Shown in pieces: positions 5,537 through 7,195 of a stretch of DNA of 7,195 bases (its first letter is position 1; each line of letters opens with the position of its first letter). Origin of the DNA: Desulfobacterales bacterium (GTDB taxonomy: Bacteria; Desulfobacterota; Desulfobacteria; Desulfobacterales; JASFBJ01). Below the pieces are notes generated by a model, which saw only the letters and a list, made by a program, of their open reading frames with translations, had not been told where the DNA came from and made no database searches. Location of the stretch: NCBI GenBank assembly GCA_030149585.1, contig JASFBJ010000185.1, forward strand, positions 1-7,195, written 5' to 3'. A program made the position numbers and the translations under genes.

Positions 5537-6445
5537 ATGGAAAAACCGTATAATAAATTGAAAAGGGTATCGTTAATCGTCTGTTTGTCATTAATTATTG
5601 GCATTACATTTTTTTCCAATGCAGTTGCCGAATATAAATTAGGTGTTTTGGCCAAGCGCGGAACAGAAAAGGCCATGAAAAAATGGGGCCCAACCGGCAC
5701 ATATCTGCAACAAAAACTGGGAATGAAAATCACCATTATTCCCTTGAAATTCGTGGAGATCGAACCCTCGGTGAAGGCCGGTGAGATTGACTTTCTTATT
5801 GCCAACTCTTCTTTCTACGCTGAGATGCACGAAAAATACAACGCCCGGGCTTTGTTGACCATGATGAATAAAAAAAAGGGAAGGACCTTGTATGAGTTCG
5901 GAGGTGTTGTTTTTGTGAGAAAAGACAGCCCTATCCGCAGCCTTTCTCAAATCAAAGGAAAGCGGTTTATGTGTGTTAAGTTTTCCTCCTTTGGCGGGGC
6001 GCATATGGCCTGGCGTCTATTGCTGCAGAACGGAATTGATCCCAGGACCGACACTCGGAAATTCATGGAAGGAAAGACTCACGACAACGTTGTAATGGCG
6101 GTTAAAAATGGGAAGGCAGACGTCGGTACAGTGAGATCGGATACATTGGAGAGAATGCAGGCAGAGGGTAAGATCCGGTTGAGCGATTTTCGCATTTTAA
6201 ACCAGGTCAAAGACAGCTTTCCTTTTGTCCACAGCACAGAACTGTATCCGGAATGGCCCATAGCATCGCTTCCACATACGGATCCAATAAATACCAAAAA
6301 GGTGGCAAAGGCGTTGATGCTCATGTCGACAGAATCCGGGGCTGCCATGGCCTCAAAGATAACAGGATGGACGTATGCTGCTGATTATAGCAAAGTGGCT
6401 GACTGTTTGAGAGAAATTGGATACGGCGCATTTGCAAAAAAGTGA
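5537..6445 (+). CDS. PhnD-like periplasmic substrate-binding protein
   Basis: This 302-residue exported protein belongs to the phosphate/phosphite/phosphonate-binding (PhnD-like, type 2 periplasmic-binding) group. A signal peptide is clear: a basic N-terminus (residues 3-10), a hydrophobic core (11-26) and probable cleavage after AVA at residue 31. The mature protein starts with a beta strand, YKLGVLAKRG, typical of the fold. KAGEIDFLIANSSFY forms the first ligand-facing loop. KFSSFGGAHMA (148-158) lies where PhnD proteins have their serine-rich anion-binding helix start. VKNGKADVGTVRSD is the second-lobe loop. ATG 5537 is preceded by AAGGAGAAGGG at 5524-5534; an upstream TTG at 5492 would spoil the signal peptide. 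No ABC permease or ATPase gene follows. Instead a Cache-domain sensor comes next, which suggests a sensing rather than a transport role. The ligand is unknown. Confidence 0.85.
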   Translation: MEKPYNKLKRVSLIVCLSLIIGITFFSNAVAEYKLGVLAKRGTEKAMKKWGPTGTYLQQKLGMKITIIPLKFVEIEPSVKAGEIDFLIANSSFYAEMHEKYNARALLTMMNKKKGRTLYEFGGVVFVRKDSPIRSLSQIKGKRFMCVKFSSFGGAHMAWRLLLQNGIDPRTDTRKFMEGKTHDNVVMAVKNGKADVGTVRSDTLERMQAEGKIRLSDFRILNQVKDSFPFVHSTELYPEWPIASLPHTDPINTKKVAKALMLMSTESGAAMASKITGWTYAADYSKVADCLREIGYGAFAKK

Positions 6446-6499
6446 TAGAGATTATGTATTTAAAATGTTATAAATAAAATAGAATGGAGGACTTTTATC

Positions 6500-7195
6500 A
6501 TGTTAAAAAAACTGAAATTAAAACTCAAATTAAGGGCAAGGATGCTGGTTTACATCTGTTCAGTTGTTCTTATCGCGTTTGCCGTCACAATTACTTTTGT
6601 TGTTGTAAAAGCCAGTAATCTTGCAGAGAGGGAAGCATTGGACAAGGCAAAAGAAATGGCTTACAGGCACGGCAACCAAATTCAGGCCAGGGTAGATGTT
6701 GCACTGGATGCGGCCAGAACATTGGCGCATTCGTTGGAAGGCATGAGAAAACGGGGTGTTCCTCCAAGAGACATGATCAACGGTATTTTGAAAAACGTTC
6801 TCGAGCAAAACCCGTCTTTTATCGGAGTGTGGACATGCTGGGAACCGAACGCCCTAGACGGCAGGGATAAGGATTTTATAAACGCCGTGGGGCACGACAG
6901 CACAGGTCGATATCTTTCGTACTGGAACAGGATAGAGGGTAAAGTAGATATTGAAGCTTTGCAGAACTATACCGAGGAAGGGAAAGGAGACTATTATTTA
7001 ATCCCGAAGAAAACAGGGAAAGAGACGATTCTTGAACCGTATAAATTAAAGGTTCAAGGCAAGGATATTTTAATGACAACCCTGGCTGTTCCCATAAAAT
7101 ATGCAGGAAAAGTTGTGGCCGTGGCCGGAGTGGACATGTCTCTGGCGGGCTTTATAGAACTAACTGACGGGATCAAACCCTTTGGCACAGGATAT
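6500..7195 (+). CDS. Membrane sensor with double-Cache-like domain, probable methyl-accepting chemotaxis protein (N-terminal part)
   Basis: The frame is open without a stop from ATG 6500 to the window end, giving 232 residues of a longer protein. GGAGGA at 6486-6491 sits eight bases before the start. A short basic cytoplasmic tail with alternating K and L (residues 2-14) leads into one transmembrane helix (about 15-36). A helix rich in A, E and K (40-80) follows, then a periplasmic Cache-type domain with IGVWTCWEPNALDGRD (108-123), GRYLSYWNR (136-144), a GDYY segment and the second-lobe strands LAVPIKY and VVAVAGVDMS. Such domains bind small molecules outside the cell in chemoreceptors and in some histidine kinases or cyclic-di-GMP enzymes. 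The nearby CheB-like gene favours a chemoreceptor, but HAMP and signalling domains lie beyond the window. It lies 54 bases after the binding-protein gene with no hairpin between them, so they are probably co-transcribed. Confidence 0.8.
   Translation, partial: MLKKLKLKLKLRARMLVYICSVVLIAFAVTITFVVVKASNLAEREALDKAKEMAYRHGNQIQARVDVALDAARTLAHSLEGMRKRGVPPRDMINGILKNVLEQNPSFIGVWTCWEPNALDGRDKDFINAVGHDSTGRYLSYWNRIEGKVDIEALQNYTEEGKGDYYLIPKKTGKETILEPYKLKVQGKDILMTTLAVPIKYAGKVVAVAGVDMSLAGFIELTDGIKPFGTGY

Overview
The window looks like chromosomal DNA from an AT-rich, Gram-negative, probably strictly anaerobic member of the Desulfobacterota (Desulfobacterales-like). This is inferred from four things: the gene families present, a strong sigma-54 promoter, a chemosensory operon with a periplasmic binding protein, and palindromic repeats with a GTTCCCACGC core that I associate with such genomes. 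No rRNA or other taxonomic marker is present, so the assignment is tentative. All recognisable genes lie on the + strand.

Bases 1-1145 hold a complete short-chain enoyl-CoA hydratase (crotonase) with both catalytic glutamates, followed 27 bases later by a small two-helix membrane protein of unknown function. Bases 1146-1467 are non-coding. They contain a 128-bp inverted-repeat element (1171-1298) that ends in TA and encloses two mutually inverted REP-like palindromes, then a weak promoter-like stretch. Bases 1468-3744 encode a 758-residue GspE/PilB-family secretion ATPase with an N-terminal GAF domain. Its Walker A, Walker B, His box and zinc-binding cysteines are intact, but no pilus or secretion partner genes lie beside it.

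Bases 3745-4433 are a 689-bp AT-rich gap. It holds hairpins just after the ATPase gene, a near-consensus sigma-54 promoter (4083-4098) pointing right, and a possible 52-codon ORF whose stop overlaps the next start.

Bases 4434-7195 form a probable three-gene operon, apparently read from the sigma-54 promoter. It encodes a receiver-CheB fusion whose catalytic histidine appears replaced by tyrosine, a secreted PhnD-like periplasmic binding protein, and the N-terminal part of a membrane sensor with a double-Cache-like domain, probably a chemoreceptor, cut by the window end. The best working model is a sensory module: the soluble binding protein presents a ligand to the Cache receptor, and the response regulator with a possibly inactive CheB domain acts on that receptor or a partner. 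The ligand and the output are unknown.
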